DNA of 64,000 bases from positions 98,998,826 to 99,062,825 of the forward strand of contig NC_134093.1 in NCBI RefSeq assembly GCF_000715075.1, read 5' to 3'. Shown here one piece after another: positions 34,285-45,263 of the stretch. The DNA is from Nicotiana tabacum (Eukaryota; Streptophyta; Magnoliopsida; Solanales; Solanaceae). Made by a program: the position numbers and the translations under genes. Every line of letters starts with the position of its first letter. Positions within the stretch are counted from its first letter, which is position 1. The notes under the pieces are model-generated. The model saw nothing but the letters and a program-made list of their open reading frames with translations. It was not told the origin of the DNA and searched no databases.

Positions 34285-34636
34285 GTTCGTGCACGGGCTG
34301 ATTATCAGAGACTTACGAGGTAGCTGCCGGCGTCTGCGGTCCTTGTTTCTCCTTTCTCATTATATTTTCTCTCTTGTATTGGCATTTGGTACAGACTATA
34401 GTAGACTCTTTTTTTAGATTGTTTATTAGATGCTTATGACTTAGTGACACCCCGATGTCGGTCTATGTTTCCGCACTTATGTTTTATTTGGGTTTTACCC
34501 CGCTTTTATGAAACATTTCGGTTATTTTAAATGTCTTAATTCATTTCTGTTAAACTTTGAAAGTGTTTTGGAAAGGTCGTCTTGCCTAGTATCACGATAG
34601 GCCCTATCACGACGGGTTAGATTTTGGGTCGTGACA
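34285..34636 (+). repeat. 5' LTR remnant
   Basis: Matches the end of the 3' LTR from 'GGGCTGATTATCAGAGAC' (42357 onward in the 3' copy) to GGGTCGTGACA. The first 2.5 kb of this LTR are missing. It also preserves the empty site of the CACTA insertion: 'CTTGCCTAGTATCACGATAGG'. Confidence 0.85.
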
Positions 34637-34639
34637 AGT

Positions 34640-34651
34640 TGGTATAAGAGC
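34640..34651 (+). other. Primer-binding site, initiator tRNA-Met type
   Basis: TGGTATAAGAGC three bases after the LTR end. The canonical iMet-complementary site is TGGTATCAGAGC, so there is one C-to-A change. Confidence 0.75.
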
Positions 34652-34835
34652 CTATGTTACATAGGTCTCACAAGTCATGAGCAAGTTTAGTAGAGTCTTA
34701 CGGATCGATACATAGACGTCTGTACTTATCTTCGAGAGGCTATAGAACCCTTAGGAAACTCCACATTCTTGAATTCATGTTGTGCGAATATGTTGATTCT
34801 AGCAACTAAACATCTGTTGTTTCATTCTCTCACAG

Positions 34836-36357
34836 ATGGTGAGGACTCGTACTACTGGGCAGGATGGACAACCACCAGTACCACCAGCCAGGGCCACGAG
34901 AGGCCGAGGTCGCGGTAGAGGCCGCGGTAGGGGCAGAGGTGCAGCCCGCACAGCAGCTGGGGCAGTACCTGCAGATCCACCAGTTGCCCCAGATCAGGAC
35001 CAAGTTCCAGTTGTTGATGCACCAACTTAGGCACCACATGTGCCTATTATGATTCCAGGCCTTCAGGAGGCCTTAGTTCAGATTCCGACTATGTGTACCA
35101 GTCTTGCTCAGTCAGTCTCTGTTCCGGACGTAGGAGCCACTTCTCAGGCCGGGAGAGGTGCTCAGACTCCAGCCGCCCACACACCAGAGCAGGTGGTACA
35201 GGGATTCCAGACACCGGGGGCACCCCCAGCCCAGCCAGTTGCAGCTGCTCAGGACTATGTGGTTCCTGCTATGCCTGAGGATAAGCAACGTATATTGGAG
35301 AGGTTTGGGAGACTCCAGCCTCCATCTTTCAGTGGTGCAGAGGGAGAGGATGCACAGGGTTTCTTAGACGTGTGTCAGAGGATACTCCCTACAGTAGGTC
35401 TTCTAGAGGCCAGTGGGTTCTCGTTCACTACTTTTCAGTTCTCTGGGACTGCCTTCAGTTGATGGGAGGCTTATGAGAGGCGTAGGCCGGTCGATGCAAC
35501 ACCCCTTACCTAGAAGTAGTTCTCCGGTCTATTCCTGGAGTAGTTCGTGCCACAGTCCCGTAGAGAGGAGCCGCGCAGACAGTTCAAGCAGCTTCGTTAG
35601 GGTGATAGTGAGGCAGTATGAGATGTGATTCTTGAAGTTGGCCTGTCATGATATCTGGTTGGTTCCCACAGATAGGGAGAGGATCAGGAGGTTTATAGAT
35701 GGCCTCACTTTTCAGCTGCGATTGCTTATGACCAGAGAGAGAGTATCTGGTGCTACTTTTGATGAGGTTGTCGACATTGCACGTCATATTGAGATGGTTC
35801 GCAGTCAGGAGAGGGTTGAGAGGGAGGCAAAAAGGCCTCGTGGATAGGGTGGATTTAGCGGTGTTCCTTCTGGGGGCAGTTCCACCACGGTAGGGGTCGT
35901 CTTTTAGACATACTCAGACGGCTCGCCCAGCCTAACGTGGTGCATCATCTGGCCATGGTTCACACAGTTATCAGCAGGGCATTCATCTCTCAGTGCCCTC
36001 CCAGCTGAGAGTTTGTCCCGTGCTCCATCGGGTCAGGGCTCGTCTATGCCAGGTTCTTCTGCCAGCTATCCCAGTGCTCGGGGCTCCATTCAGTCCCCAG
36101 CACCAATATCGGGGAGTTGCAATGAGTGTGGAGACTTTGGCCATATCAGGAGACATTGTCCCCGCCTTACAAGAGGTCCGGCTCAGTAGAGGAGCCAGTC
36201 TACGACATCAGCACCGGTCTCTTCACCACTCGCTCAGCAAGCTAGGGGTAGAGCCCAGTCAGTTAGGGGTCACCCGAGAGGGGGAGGCATATCAAGGGGT
36301 GGCCGGGCCCATTTCTATGCCCTCCCTGCCAGACCAAATGCTATTTCTTCAGTTTCT
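34836..36357 (+). pseudogene. Chromovirus gag
   Basis: Begins MVRTRTTGQDGQPP with an Arg/Gly repeat, then Ala/Pro/Gln-rich sequence. Capsid landmarks are FGRLQPPSFSGAEGEDAQGF, 'RFIDGLTFQLRLLMTRE' and 'FDEVVDIARHIEM'. A CCHC zinc knuckle (CNECGDFGHIRRHC) is encoded at 36118-36159. In-frame TAG at 35028-35030, TGA at 35460-35462, TAGs near 35510 and at 35847, and frame changes make it non-functional. Confidence 0.88.
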
Positions 36358-36633
36358 TTGATTACAAGTATTGTCTCAATTTGCCACAGAGATGCCTATG
36401 TATTAATTGACCCTTCCACTTATTCATATGTTTCCTCGTATTTCGCTCATTTTCTGGATATGCCCCATGAGTCTTTAGTTTTATCTGTTCATGTATCTAC
36501 TCCTGTGGATGATACAATTATTATAGAACGCGTATATCGGTCATGTGTGGTGACTATTGGGGGTCTGGAGACTAGAGTGGCTCTTTTGCTGCTCAGTATA
36601 GTCGATTTTGATGTGATATTGGGTATGGATTAG
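36358..36633 (+). pseudogene. Chromovirus aspartic protease
   Basis: Shows 'AYVLIDPSTYSYVSSYFA' and 'IVDFDVILGMD' at the end. The active-site motif in the family is usually DPGST; here the Gly codon is absent (DPST). A TAG directly follows ILGMD where Trp is normal. It is an inactive remnant. Confidence 0.82.
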
Positions 36634-38150
36634 TTGTCTCCATGTCATGTTGTTCTAGATTGTCATGCTAAGACTGTGACATTGGCGATGCCGGGGTTGC
36701 CGAGGGTTGAGTGGAGTGGTTTTATAGACTATGTTCCTAGTAGAGTAATTTCATACTTGAAGGCTCATCGGATGATTGAGAAGGGTTGTCTATCCTATTT
36801 GGCTTTTGTGAGGGATGTTAGTGCAGAGACTCTTGCTATTGATTATGTTCCGGTGGTGCGTGATTTTTTCGATGTGTTTCCTGCAGACCTACCGGGCATG
36901 CTGCCTGACAGGGATATTGACTTCGGTATTGATTTGGTGCTGGGCACTCAGCCCATTTCTATTCCACCGTATCGTATGGCACTGGCGGAGTTGAAGGGAC
37001 AACTTCAGGAACTCCTTGATAAGGGTTTATTCGGCCTAGCGTGTCACTTTGGGGTGCACCGGTTCTATTTGTAAAGAAGAAAGATGGTTCTATGAGGATG
37101 TGCATTGACTACATGCAGATGAACAAGGTCATAATCAAGAACAAGTATCCTTTGTCACATATTGATGATCTATTTGGACAACTTCAAGGGGAGAGGGTGC
37201 TCTCCAAGATTGAACAGTTGAAGATTCAGGATTCGGATATTCTTAAGACAACTTTCATGACCCGATATGGCCATTATAAGTTCCTTGTGATGTCTTTTGT
37301 ACTGACCAACGCCCCATCAGCGTTCATGCATTTGATGGACAGTGTGTTTCAGCCTTATTTGGACTCGTTCGTTATTGTATTCATTGATGATATCCTAGTG
37401 TACTCTCGTAGCCAGGAGGAACATGCCCAACATCTGAGGATTGTGTTACAAAGATTGAGGGAGAAGAAGCTTTATGCAAAGTTCTCCAAATGTGAGTTTT
37501 GGCTCGGTTCAGTGGTATTCTTGGGGCACGTGGTGTCCAGCGAGGGTATTCAGGTGGATCCAAAGAAGATAGAGGCAGTGCAGAGTTGTTCCAGACCGTC
37601 CTCAGCCACGAAGATTAGGAACTTTCTGGGTTTGGCGGCTATTACCATCGTTTTGTGGAGGGTTTTTCACCTATTGCATCGCCCTTGACCAAATTAACCC
37701 AAAAGGGTGCTTCATTCAGGTGGTCAGATGAGTGCGAGGAGAGCTTTCAGAAGCTCAAGACTGTTTTGACCACGGCTCAAATTCTAGTTCTACCATCAGC
37801 TTTTGGTTCTTACACAGTGTATTATGATGCCTCGCGGATAGGTATTTGGTGTGTACTGATGTAGGAGGGTAGAGTGATTGCTTATGCTTCGTGCCAGTTG
37901 AAGACCCATGAGAAGAACTATCCTATCCATGATCTTGAGTTAGCAACTATTATTCATGCCTTGAAGATTTGGCGACACTACTTGTACGGGGTCCATTGTG
38001 AGATCTACACTGATCACCGGAGTTTGCAGCATCTGTTCAAGCAGAAGGATCTTAACTCGCATCAGCGGAGGTGGTTGGAGATTCTTAAGGACTATGATAT
38101 CACCATTTTTTACTATCCAGGAAGGCTAATGTGGTGGCCGATGCCTTGAG
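36634..38150 (+). pseudogene. Chromovirus reverse transcriptase and RNase H
   Basis: Pieces in order: 'LSPCHVVLDCHAKTVTLAMPG' region, [57 protein letters not shown], the catalytic [20 protein letters not shown] and FLGLA. RNase H follows with [23 protein letters not shown] and [11 protein letters not shown]. Near 37200-37215 'SKIEQLKI' lacks about seven residues normally present (the LRSGYH motif). Frameshifts lie near 37060 and 37650 and a TAG at 37862. Not functional. Confidence 0.9.
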
Positions 38151-39790
38151 TCGTCGAGTGGAGAGTTTGGGGAATTTAGCATATCTTCCAGCAGCAGAGA
38201 GACCCTTGGCATTGGATGTTCAGGCCTTAGCTAGCCAGCTTGTCAGATTGGATATTTTTGAGCTGAGTCGGGTATTGACTTGTATAGTCTCCAGGTCTTC
38301 TCTTTATGATCGTATCAGGGGGCGTCAGTATGAGGACCCCCATCTGCTTGTCCTCCAGGACATGGTTCGGCGAGGTGATGCTAGAGATATGACTATTGGT
38401 GATGATGGCGTGTTGAGGATGCAGGGTCAGATATGTGTGCCCAATGTGGATGGGCTCCGGGAGTTAATTCTTGAGGAGGCCCACAGATCACAGTATTCCA
38501 TTCATCCGGGTGCCGCGAAGATGTACCAGGATTTGAGACAACACTATTGGTGGAGGAGGATGAAGAAGAATATAGTTGGGTTTGTGGCTCGGCGTCTCAA
38601 CTGTCAGCAGGTTAAGTATGAGCATCAGAGATCGGGTGGGTTGCTTCAGAGGTTAGAGATCCCATAGTGGAAGTGGAAGCGGATCACCATGGATTTCGTA
38701 GTTGGGCTCCCGCGGACTTCGAGGAAGTTTGATGCTATTTAGGTGATTGTGGATCGGCTGACGAAGTCCGCGCACTTCATTCTAATTGGTACTACTTATT
38801 CTTCAGAGCAGTTGGCTGAGATTTACATCCGAGAGATTTTTCGCCTTCATGGTGGCCCAGTTTCCTTCATTTCAGATAGAGGCACACAGTTTACATCACA
38901 GTTTTGGAGGGCCGTGTAGCGGGAGTTGGATACTCAGGTTGAGTTGAGCAAAATATTTCACCCTCAGACGGATGGACAGTCTGAGCGTGCTATCCAGATA
39001 TTGGAGGACATGTTACGCGCTTGTGTCATTAATTTTGGGGGTTCATGGGACTAGTTTCTGCCGCTCGCGGAGTTTGCATATAACACCAGTTATCAGTCGA
39101 GCATTCAGATGACTCTGTACGGGGCTTTATGTTGGGAGGTGATGTAGATCTCCGGTGGGATGGTTTGAGCCGGGTGAGGCTAGGCTCTTGGGTACAGACT
39201 TAGTCTAGGATGCATTAGATAAGGTGAAATTGATTCAGGAGCGACTTCGCATGGCATAGTCTAGGCGTAAGAGCTATGCTGACAGGAAGGTCCGTGATGT
39301 GTCTTTCATGGTCAGGGAGAAAGTTCTGCTGAAGGTATCACCCATGAAGGGTGTTATGAGGTTTGAGAATAGGGGCAAGTTGGGCCCTCGATTCATTGGG
39401 CGTTTTGAGGTACTTCAGAGGATCAGGGAGATGGCTTACAAGCTTACCTTGCCACCTAGCTTGTCGAGTGTGCATCCAGTATTTCATGTTTCTATGCTCC
39501 GGAAGTATATCGGCGACCCATCCCATGTTATGGATTTCAGCACGGTTCAGTTGGATTGTGATATGACTTATGATATGGAACCGGTGGCCATTTTGGAGCG
39601 GCATGTTCGGAAGTTGAGGTCAAAGGATATAGCTTTAGTAAAGGTACAGTGGAGAGGTCAGCCTGTGGAGGAGGACACTTGGGAGACCGAGCGGGAGATG
39701 CGGAGAAAATATCCACACCCATTTGAGACTCCAGGTATGTTTCTAGACTCGTTCGAGGACGAACGTTTGTTTAAGAAAGGGAGGATGTAA
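38131..39790 (+). pseudogene. Chromovirus integrase with chromodomain-like C-terminus
   Basis: HHCC zinc-binding domain: 'LILEEAHRSQYSIHPGAAKMYQDL', 'YWWRRMKK', and CQQ where the second Cys pair is partly lost (LNCQQVKYEH). The core follows: DFVVGLPRTSRKFD, 'VDRLTKSAHFI', FHPQTDGQSER. Then the GPF-like 'GKLGPRFIGRFEVLQRI' and a chromodomain-like 'MEPVAILERHVRKLRSKDI ... VKVQWRG'. TAGs near 38667, 38740, 38918, 39052, 39208 and 39257 interrupt it. The pol stop is the TAA inside the first bases of the 3' LTR (39788-39790). Confidence 0.88.
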
Positions 39791-40477
39791 TGACCCGGCC
39801 GGTCGTTACGAGAGTTATAACCTCGTTTCCCTAATTCTGCTTCTTTTGTGCTTTACAGTTATATTATGCCTTACCGGGTTGGTTGGTTCGGGTCCGGAGT
39901 GGTTTTGGAGTGAATTGAGACACTTAGTCTCTTAATTGGAAGCTTAAGTTGGAAAAGTCGACGTGATGTCGACTTATGGAAAAACGACATCAGATTTGAA
40001 CTTTTATGGGTTTGTTAGTTCCTTTAGGTGATTTTGGACTTAGGAGCGAGTCCGGAATGTGATTTGGAGGCCCGTAGTAGAATTAGACTTGAATTGGCAA
40101 AAATTAGAATTTTGGCGATTTTGGCCAGTAGTGAAAATTTTGATATCGGGGTCGGATTGGATTTCTGGAAGTTGGAATAGGTTTGTGGTGTCATTTTTGA
40201 CTTGTGTGTAAATTTTGTGGTCAATCGGGTGTGGTTTGGTAGGTTTCGGCGTTGTTTGTAAAATTTGGAAGTTTAGAAGTTCTTTAGGCTTGAATCGGGG
40301 TGTAATTGGTGTTTTGAGGTTGTCTTGAGTGATTCGAAGGTTCGACTAAGTTCACATGGGGTTATTTGACTTATTGGTATGATCGGTTGAGGTCTCGGAG
40401 GCCTCGGGCTGATTTTGGGTGGTTAACAGCTTGATGGGAGCTAAGGAAATGGAGTTGAAGCTGCTGCTACTAGTGTA

Positions 40478-40800
40478 ACCGCACCTGCGGAGTGGGAACT
40501 ACAGGTGCGAGTCCTTAAAAGCGAAGAAGGAGCCGCAGATGCGGCCAAGAAGGAGCTGGGCAGGAGTCGCCGGTGCAAATATTTTCCCGCACCTACGAGG
40601 GTCGCAGATGCTGGCAGCTGGGCGTAGGTGCGAAGGATGGCCGCAGGTGCGATGGATTCCCGCACCTGCGATAGGCGCAAATGCGGTCTTGGGGCCGCAG
40701 GAGCGAGGTCAGGATTTTAAAGTAAATTCCGAAGTTGCGATGGAATTTCCGCAGGTGCGGCGTCGCAGAAGTGACAAGAGGACCGCATGTGCGGTATTTC
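40478..40800 (+). repeat. Iterated 'CCGCACCTGCG / GCAGGTGCGA' word block
   Basis: About 320 bp with repeated CGCACCTGCG, GCAGATGCGG, GCAGGTGCGA and similar words. It ends before a G/T-rich leader that leads into GGGGTAAGTAA. Same position in the LTR as the blocks at 14489 and 47912, different dominant word. Confidence 0.82.
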
Positions 40801-41789
40801 TGGGCAGAAAAATACCAGCTCGAGGGTTGGATTCATTTTCAATTTTGGACTTGAGAAGCTCGGGAGAGAGGCGAGTTTTTGAGTTTTTTCAAGGAAAACG
40901 TTGGGGTAAGTAATTTTAACCCGGATTGGTCTAAATTTTATGAATCTATGGCTTTCTCCATCATCTAATTAGGGATTTGAGTTGTAAATTTGGGGGGAAA
41001 TGGTAGAAACTTTATAGGCTAAAATTTCGAGTTTTGGAAGGTGATTCAAGGTTGGATTCGAGTAATTCTTGTATGGTTGGACTCGTGAGTGGATGGATGT
41101 TCATATTTTCTGACTTTTGTCGGATTTTGATACGTGGGCCCGGGGCCCGTTTTGAGCCTTTTTGGGATTTTGGGCTATATTTTAGTAGTTTTGTTGTAAA
41201 ATTGATCCTTTTAACCAATATTGATTATTTTGTACTGCTTATGGCTAGATTCGGAGCGTTTGGAGATTGATTCAAGGGGCAAAGGCATTACAGAGTAGGA
41301 TTTTTGCGCGTTTGAGGTAAGTAACAGTTTTAAATCTAGTTTGGAGGGCATGAAACCCCGAGGATTGGTATGATGTGAGTGTTTGGAGGTGACACACATG
41401 CTAGGTGATGGGCGTGTGAGCATGCACCGTGAGGGATTGTGACTTGGTCCGTCCCGCAAGACTATAAAGTCGAATAGCCAATTTTATAACTCGTTTTTCC
41501 TTGCCTTTGAGCAATTGACTGCCTTTCATGTTAGAAACCATGCTTAGGCCTTATGATATCACTGTTAATACCCACAACGGTCGTATACTTGTTGAATTGA
41601 CTGCTAATTGTTGTCTTGTACTCAGTCACAGTCTTACTTGTGTGATATATCTTTATTCCCTCTCATTTCTTGTTGATACTTGTTGTATTTTCTGTTTGGG
41701 TCGATTATTATGATATTCTATGAGCCCGAGGGACTGGAGAGGTTAGTGACTGAGATAGGGCCTAAGTGCAGAGCTGTGAACTATGTGAG

Positions 41790-41930
41790 GGTAAATGGAT
41801 CGGGTTGCACGGTGTAACGAGCCTTATGGCTGTTTATGGACTGTGAATCGGGTTGCACGCCGCAACGAGCCTTATGGCTACTTATATGGTTGGGTCGGGC
41901 TGCACGCTGTAGCGATATAGCGCTTGGGCT
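41790..41930 (+). repeat. Short tandem repeat in the 3' LTR
   Basis: Two to three units with 'CGGGTTGCACG', 'AACGAGCCTTATGGCT' spaced about 60 bp. It occupies the same LTR position as the G-box repeats of the solo LTR (15880-16025) but with unrelated sequence. Confidence 0.65.
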
Positions 41931-42654
41931 GGAAGGAGCTCCTCCGGAGTCTGTACACCCCTAGCGAGCGCAGGTACCTAGTGAGAGTGTGTATTGAGGG
42001 CTGAGAGCCGAGAGTATGAGCTGATGAGATGAGTTGAGTGACTACTGCCTTGAGAGGTTGTACTTGCTTTTATTTACTGTTGCACTTAGTTGCTATCTGA
42101 TGTTGTTGTGAAATTTCTGGAAGATTCATATCTGTTTACTTGAGCTCGAACTGATTTGACTTATATCACCGGATTTGAAAGCATGTTCACTCTTTGCTGT
42201 AAGCTTTTGAAACGATATGTATTATTATAGTTCGTCACTGGTTCTTAGTTCCTTATTTAATTATGTTACTTGCTGAGTTGGTTGTACTCATGCTACAACC
42301 TATACTTCATGTGCAGATCCAGGTGTGTATGATTCTGGCGGTCGCTGAGTTCGTGCGCGGGCTAATTATCGGAGACTTACGAGGTAGTTGCCGGCGTCCG
42401 CAGTCCTTGTTTCTCCTTTCTTATTATCTTTTCTCTCTTGTATTGGCATTTGGCATAGACTGTAGTAGACTCTGTTTCTAGATTGATTATTAGATGTTCA
42501 TGGCTTAGTGACACCCCGATGTCAGGTTATTTTTCCGCACTTATATTTTATTGGGGTTTTATCCCCGCTTTTATGAAAAACTCCGGTTAATTTAAATGTC
42601 TTAATTCATTTTTGTTAAATTTTGGAAGTGTTTTGGAAAGGTCGGCTTGCTTAG

Positions 42655-43397
42655 CACTACTAGAAATCCGGTAAAAACCGACCAAAAAACTGACCAACTT
42701 TGATCGGTAATGGCTAATAACCGTCCAAAACACGACCATTTACGTGTGGACGTTATTTTAGGGGTCGGAAAGGTAGACCGACAAAAGTTGGTCGAAAATT
42801 ACCGACCAACTTTGGTCGGTCAATTATATTAAAAAAATATATATCGCAAAAAAACCGACCAAAGTTGGTCGGTATTTTAATTATGTAATCAAAAGATTCA
42901 CCATCTGGGAATCGAACCGGGGTCTGTACTGTGGCAAGATACTATTCTACCACTAGACCATTGGTGCATTTTGTTTTAAGACTGTTTTTTATTTGATTTA
43001 TACTCTTTAATTGTATTTTCGCACGAAAATAACCGACCAAAGTTGGTCGGTTTTTTTAAAAAATAAAATTACCGACCAAAGTTGGTCGGTTGTTTAAAAT
43101 GACCGGCCGAATTAACCGACCAATTTTGGTCGGTTTTTTTAATATTAATTTTTATTTATTTTAATTGAAAAACCGACCAAAGTTGGTCGGTTTCTTGAAA
43201 AATAAATTTTGCGGGACTCAAAAATAGTTTCCCGCATTTTTGCGCCAAAGAAAACCGACCAAAGTTGGTCGGTTTAGTAAAAAAAAAAAAAAAATTTTGA
43301 AAAACCGACCAACTTTGGTCGGTTTTTTGGCTGTTTTTTTGACCGACCAAAGTTGGTCAGTCGATCTTGGTCGATTTTTGCCGAATTTTTAGTAGTG
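42655..43397. mobile_element. Non-autonomous CACTA (En/Spm) element
   Basis: Ends CACTACTAGAAAT (42655) and ATTTTTAGTAGTG (43397), flanked on both sides by TAG (42652-42654 and 43398-43400). The empty site is visible in the 5' LTR remnant of the same chromovirus near 34587. The 743-bp interior is built from about ten copies of the palindrome ACCGACCAAAGTTGGTCGGT and a tRNA-Gly-like sequence. No transposase. Sub-terminal repeats of this sort are known in CACTA elements as transposase-binding sites, which may explain the palindromes. Confidence 0.93.
42897..42967 (-). tRNA. tRNA-Gly(GCC)-derived sequence inside the CACTA element, probably a pseudogene
   Basis: On the minus strand a 71-nt sequence follows plant tRNA-Gly(GCC) order: GCACCAA, box A (TGGTCTAGTGG), anticodon loop TTGCCAC with GCC, box B (GGTTCGATTCC), then ATGGTGA. 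Both internal RNA polymerase III promoter boxes look intact. The acceptor stem has mismatches at the first and last pairs, the T-stem at two pairs, and the anticodon stem at one. A working tRNA is therefore unlikely. Confidence 0.8.
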
Positions 43398-43447
43398 TAG
43401 TATCACGATAGGCGCCATCACGACGGGTTAAGTTTTGGGTCGTGACA

Positions 43448-43502
43448 CCTTATGTCGCTGAACGAGGCGTAAATTGTTAAAATGACAAGTCGAATCGTTA
43501 CA
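43448..43502 (-). repeat. 5' LTR stub of the outer element
   Basis: Minus strand TGTAACGATTCGACTTG ... GACATAAGG, matching the LTR start at 33550-33496 with few changes. The chromovirus LTR begins directly after it. The following GAACA pairs with GAACC at 14135-14139. Confidence 0.78.
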
Positions 43503-43507
43503 GAACA

Positions 43508-44897
43508 TTTCATGGGTTCCACGTAAGGTTTAGTTATACTCAACTTTACTCCTATATATCTTCGACATACTAAAAGAAACTTCACGTAGTCTTCTTAAAC
43601 TATTAGTACATCACATCTTCTAATTCTGAAAACCATATAATCAAAATTTATAGCATTTATAAGTGTTGATATATAGCTAGGGAACAAGTTGAAGTGGCAC
43701 TGAGAAGATGAATCGAATTTTGAAACGAAGTTAACTGTACTGTTGTGAGAAAACTGTCAATCGTATAACTATTGTCCTTTGTTAAGTAAAAAAGACTTAA
43801 ACCATAAGGAAAATAGAAGAAAAAAAACAAAGAACTATTTATCCTATGGCAACGAAGCAAAAACAACAATCATAAAGCTGGTTAAGTAAATTTAACTCAA
43901 CCAGTAGGCATTAAAAATAATAACATTCTCAAATATTTACACAGATCAAAACAATCCAAGAATCACAAATTAAACGTGTTGGTCGTTCTGTTACAAGGAT
44001 AAGGGCTTATAGTCCCGAAATAAAATGTGTGGTTATTTATTTCACGTTTGGTATAATTTTAGTTCCAGAATTAGCAATCCCATAATTATTTATACCACAA
44101 TTGTGATATTATATTTATATTATACTGAATAGTATTCCGGAAATTACTAGTCTCGGATAAAACAAAAAAAACAACACATTTATCCTTCACCCTCCAAAGT
44201 CTTTTAAGAAAGCCAGTGAACACAAATTTATTTTGTCCTTCACCAAGACTTTTCTCCAAATCTTTTTAATAAAACACACGTTTTATATTATATTTTGTAT
44301 ATCTCGTTCACTTAATAATTAATATCAACATTATAATCCAGCATAACTGGGCGTTCACAAACTAAGGGACAATTTCAGAGATCTTCCTCCGGGTTATGTT
44401 TTCGCAACACTAACCTCTCTTATAATTTTAATATATGCTTATCTCCCTTATTACTATTTCTATAGCAATTGTTTTATATTATTTATCACTAATAGACTTT
44501 TTGCATATACTTCCTTGTTTTAATTTATACGATAGTGTTTGACCCAACACAAAGTTTTAAAAAAAGAAACATAGATTTTGGAGCTTATAGTCCTAAACAG
44601 CTCATCAGATTTATGTGGCTATTCAAACATGACATTAAAGGTAAAATATAGAGTTTAAAATTAATCTGTTTATGGATATATAAAGGTGACACTATTGTTA
44701 CAACGAATTAAAAAGGGAGAAGTATCACGTGAAATAGAACATATGGAGTAACAAGAAATATTTCATTCAAGATCAAAAATTCCGGTGCAAATATAGATTT
44801 AGTCAATCCCAATAGGGGTACGGAACACTGTGTGAAAAAAACAATTAAAAAAAAAAACTATAAATGTAATCAATGGTCAATTTCTGAAAGTATATGA
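43508..44897. other. Intergenic DNA, possible MITE debris
   Basis: AT-rich and non-coding. Around 44020-44160 'tagtcccgaaata', 'cacgtttggtataa' and 'ccataattatttatacc' resemble the interior of the MITE at 1674-2176, so an old relative may lie here; its ends could not be fixed. The 3' untranslated region of the gene at 44898 is expected just below it. Confidence 0.4.
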
Positions 44898-45263
44898 TCA
44901 GACTTCCTCAGTAACATTCCTTTGTTGAATTTCTTCGGATTCCCATAAAGTTGTAAAAACAGAAGATTCTGGTTCCTTAATCCAACCCCAAATTGCTCTA
45001 AACATATTTTTCAAATCAAGTAAAGTAAAAGCTGTCAAAAAACCTGTTAGAATTATGAAAATAACAACAAATAGCAACCCTAACACTATGTTTATTTTAC
45101 CTATAACTTCCAAATTGTCCGACTTTAAATGTGAAAATATCTTAACCAAAAACTTGATGAATAAACCTGTGATTGCTCCAGAAAGTAACGTAAGTATGGC
45201 TCTGCATATGAACTTGAACGCATGATTAAAGGGCTTGTACTCTTCTTTTTCCTTATTCTCCAT
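44898..45263 (-). CDS. Small predicted membrane protein, function unknown
   Basis: ATG at 45263-45261 gives 121 residues (MENKEKEEYKPFNHAF ... QRNVTEEV). An upstream GTG in the same frame is not a plausible plant start. A charged N-terminus of about 15 residues is followed by two strongly hydrophobic stretches, about residues 16-43 (FICRAILTLLSGAITGLFI) and 58-85 (INIVLGLLFVVIFIILTGFL). The C-terminus is Trp- and Glu-rich. Two membrane passes with both ends on the same side are likely. I do not recognise the family. The frame is intact and single-exon, and the leader is purine-rich with no ATG. It is the only host-like gene inside the transposon-rich part. Expression is unproven. Confidence 0.6.
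   Translation of the reverse strand: MENKEKEEYKPFNHAFKFICRAILTLLSGAITGLFIKFLVKIFSHLKSDNLEVIGKINIVLGLLFVVIFIILTGFLTAFTLLDLKNMFRAIWGWIKEPESSVFTTLWESEEIQQRNVTEEV

Larger units (their letters stand above)
34285..43447 (+). mobile_element. Chromovirus (Tekay/Del-like) Ty3/gypsy element, 5' truncated
   Basis: Plus strand: 5' LTR remnant, iMet-type primer-binding site, gag with zinc knuckle, protease, RT, RNase H, integrase, chromodomain-like tail and a 3' LTR from 39786 to 43447 interrupted by a CACTA element. The right end is inserted 55 bp inside the outer element's 5' LTR (43448-43502). Many in-frame TAG codons make it inactive. The missing left end prevents checking its own target duplication; CCTTA would be the right-hand copy. 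Confidence 0.88.
39786..43447 (+). repeat. 3' LTR of the chromovirus
   Basis: Starts TGTAATGACCCGGCCGG and ends GGGTCGTGACA; without the CACTA insertion it is about 2.9 kb. A word block is at 40478-40800 and a leader with GGGGTAAGTAA (possible splice donor, about 40903) follows. Homologous to the solo LTR at 14191-16796 and the fragment at 46598. Confidence 0.88.
14140..43502 (-). mobile_element. Outer Ty3/gypsy element, shell of a 29-kb nest
   Basis: Minus-strand LTR starts are present at 33550 (TGTAACGACCCGACTTG) and 43502 (TGTAACGATTCGACTTG). The matching LTR end, with CGTCACA as its last bases, is at 14140. The flanks GAACC (14135-14139) and GAACA (43503-43507) look like a 5-bp target duplication with one change. 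The 3' LTR is split by a solo LTR and an Athila-type element, and the 5' LTR is reduced to 55 bp by insertion of a chromovirus. Almost all internal coding sequence is gone. LTR length without insertions is about 3.5 kb. The single-element reading is inference from orientation, LTR homology and flanks. Confidence 0.7.

Noticed and set aside
34836..35052. Several overlapping 60-70 codon frames on both strands
   Set aside because: Shadows of the Arg/Gly-rich gag start.
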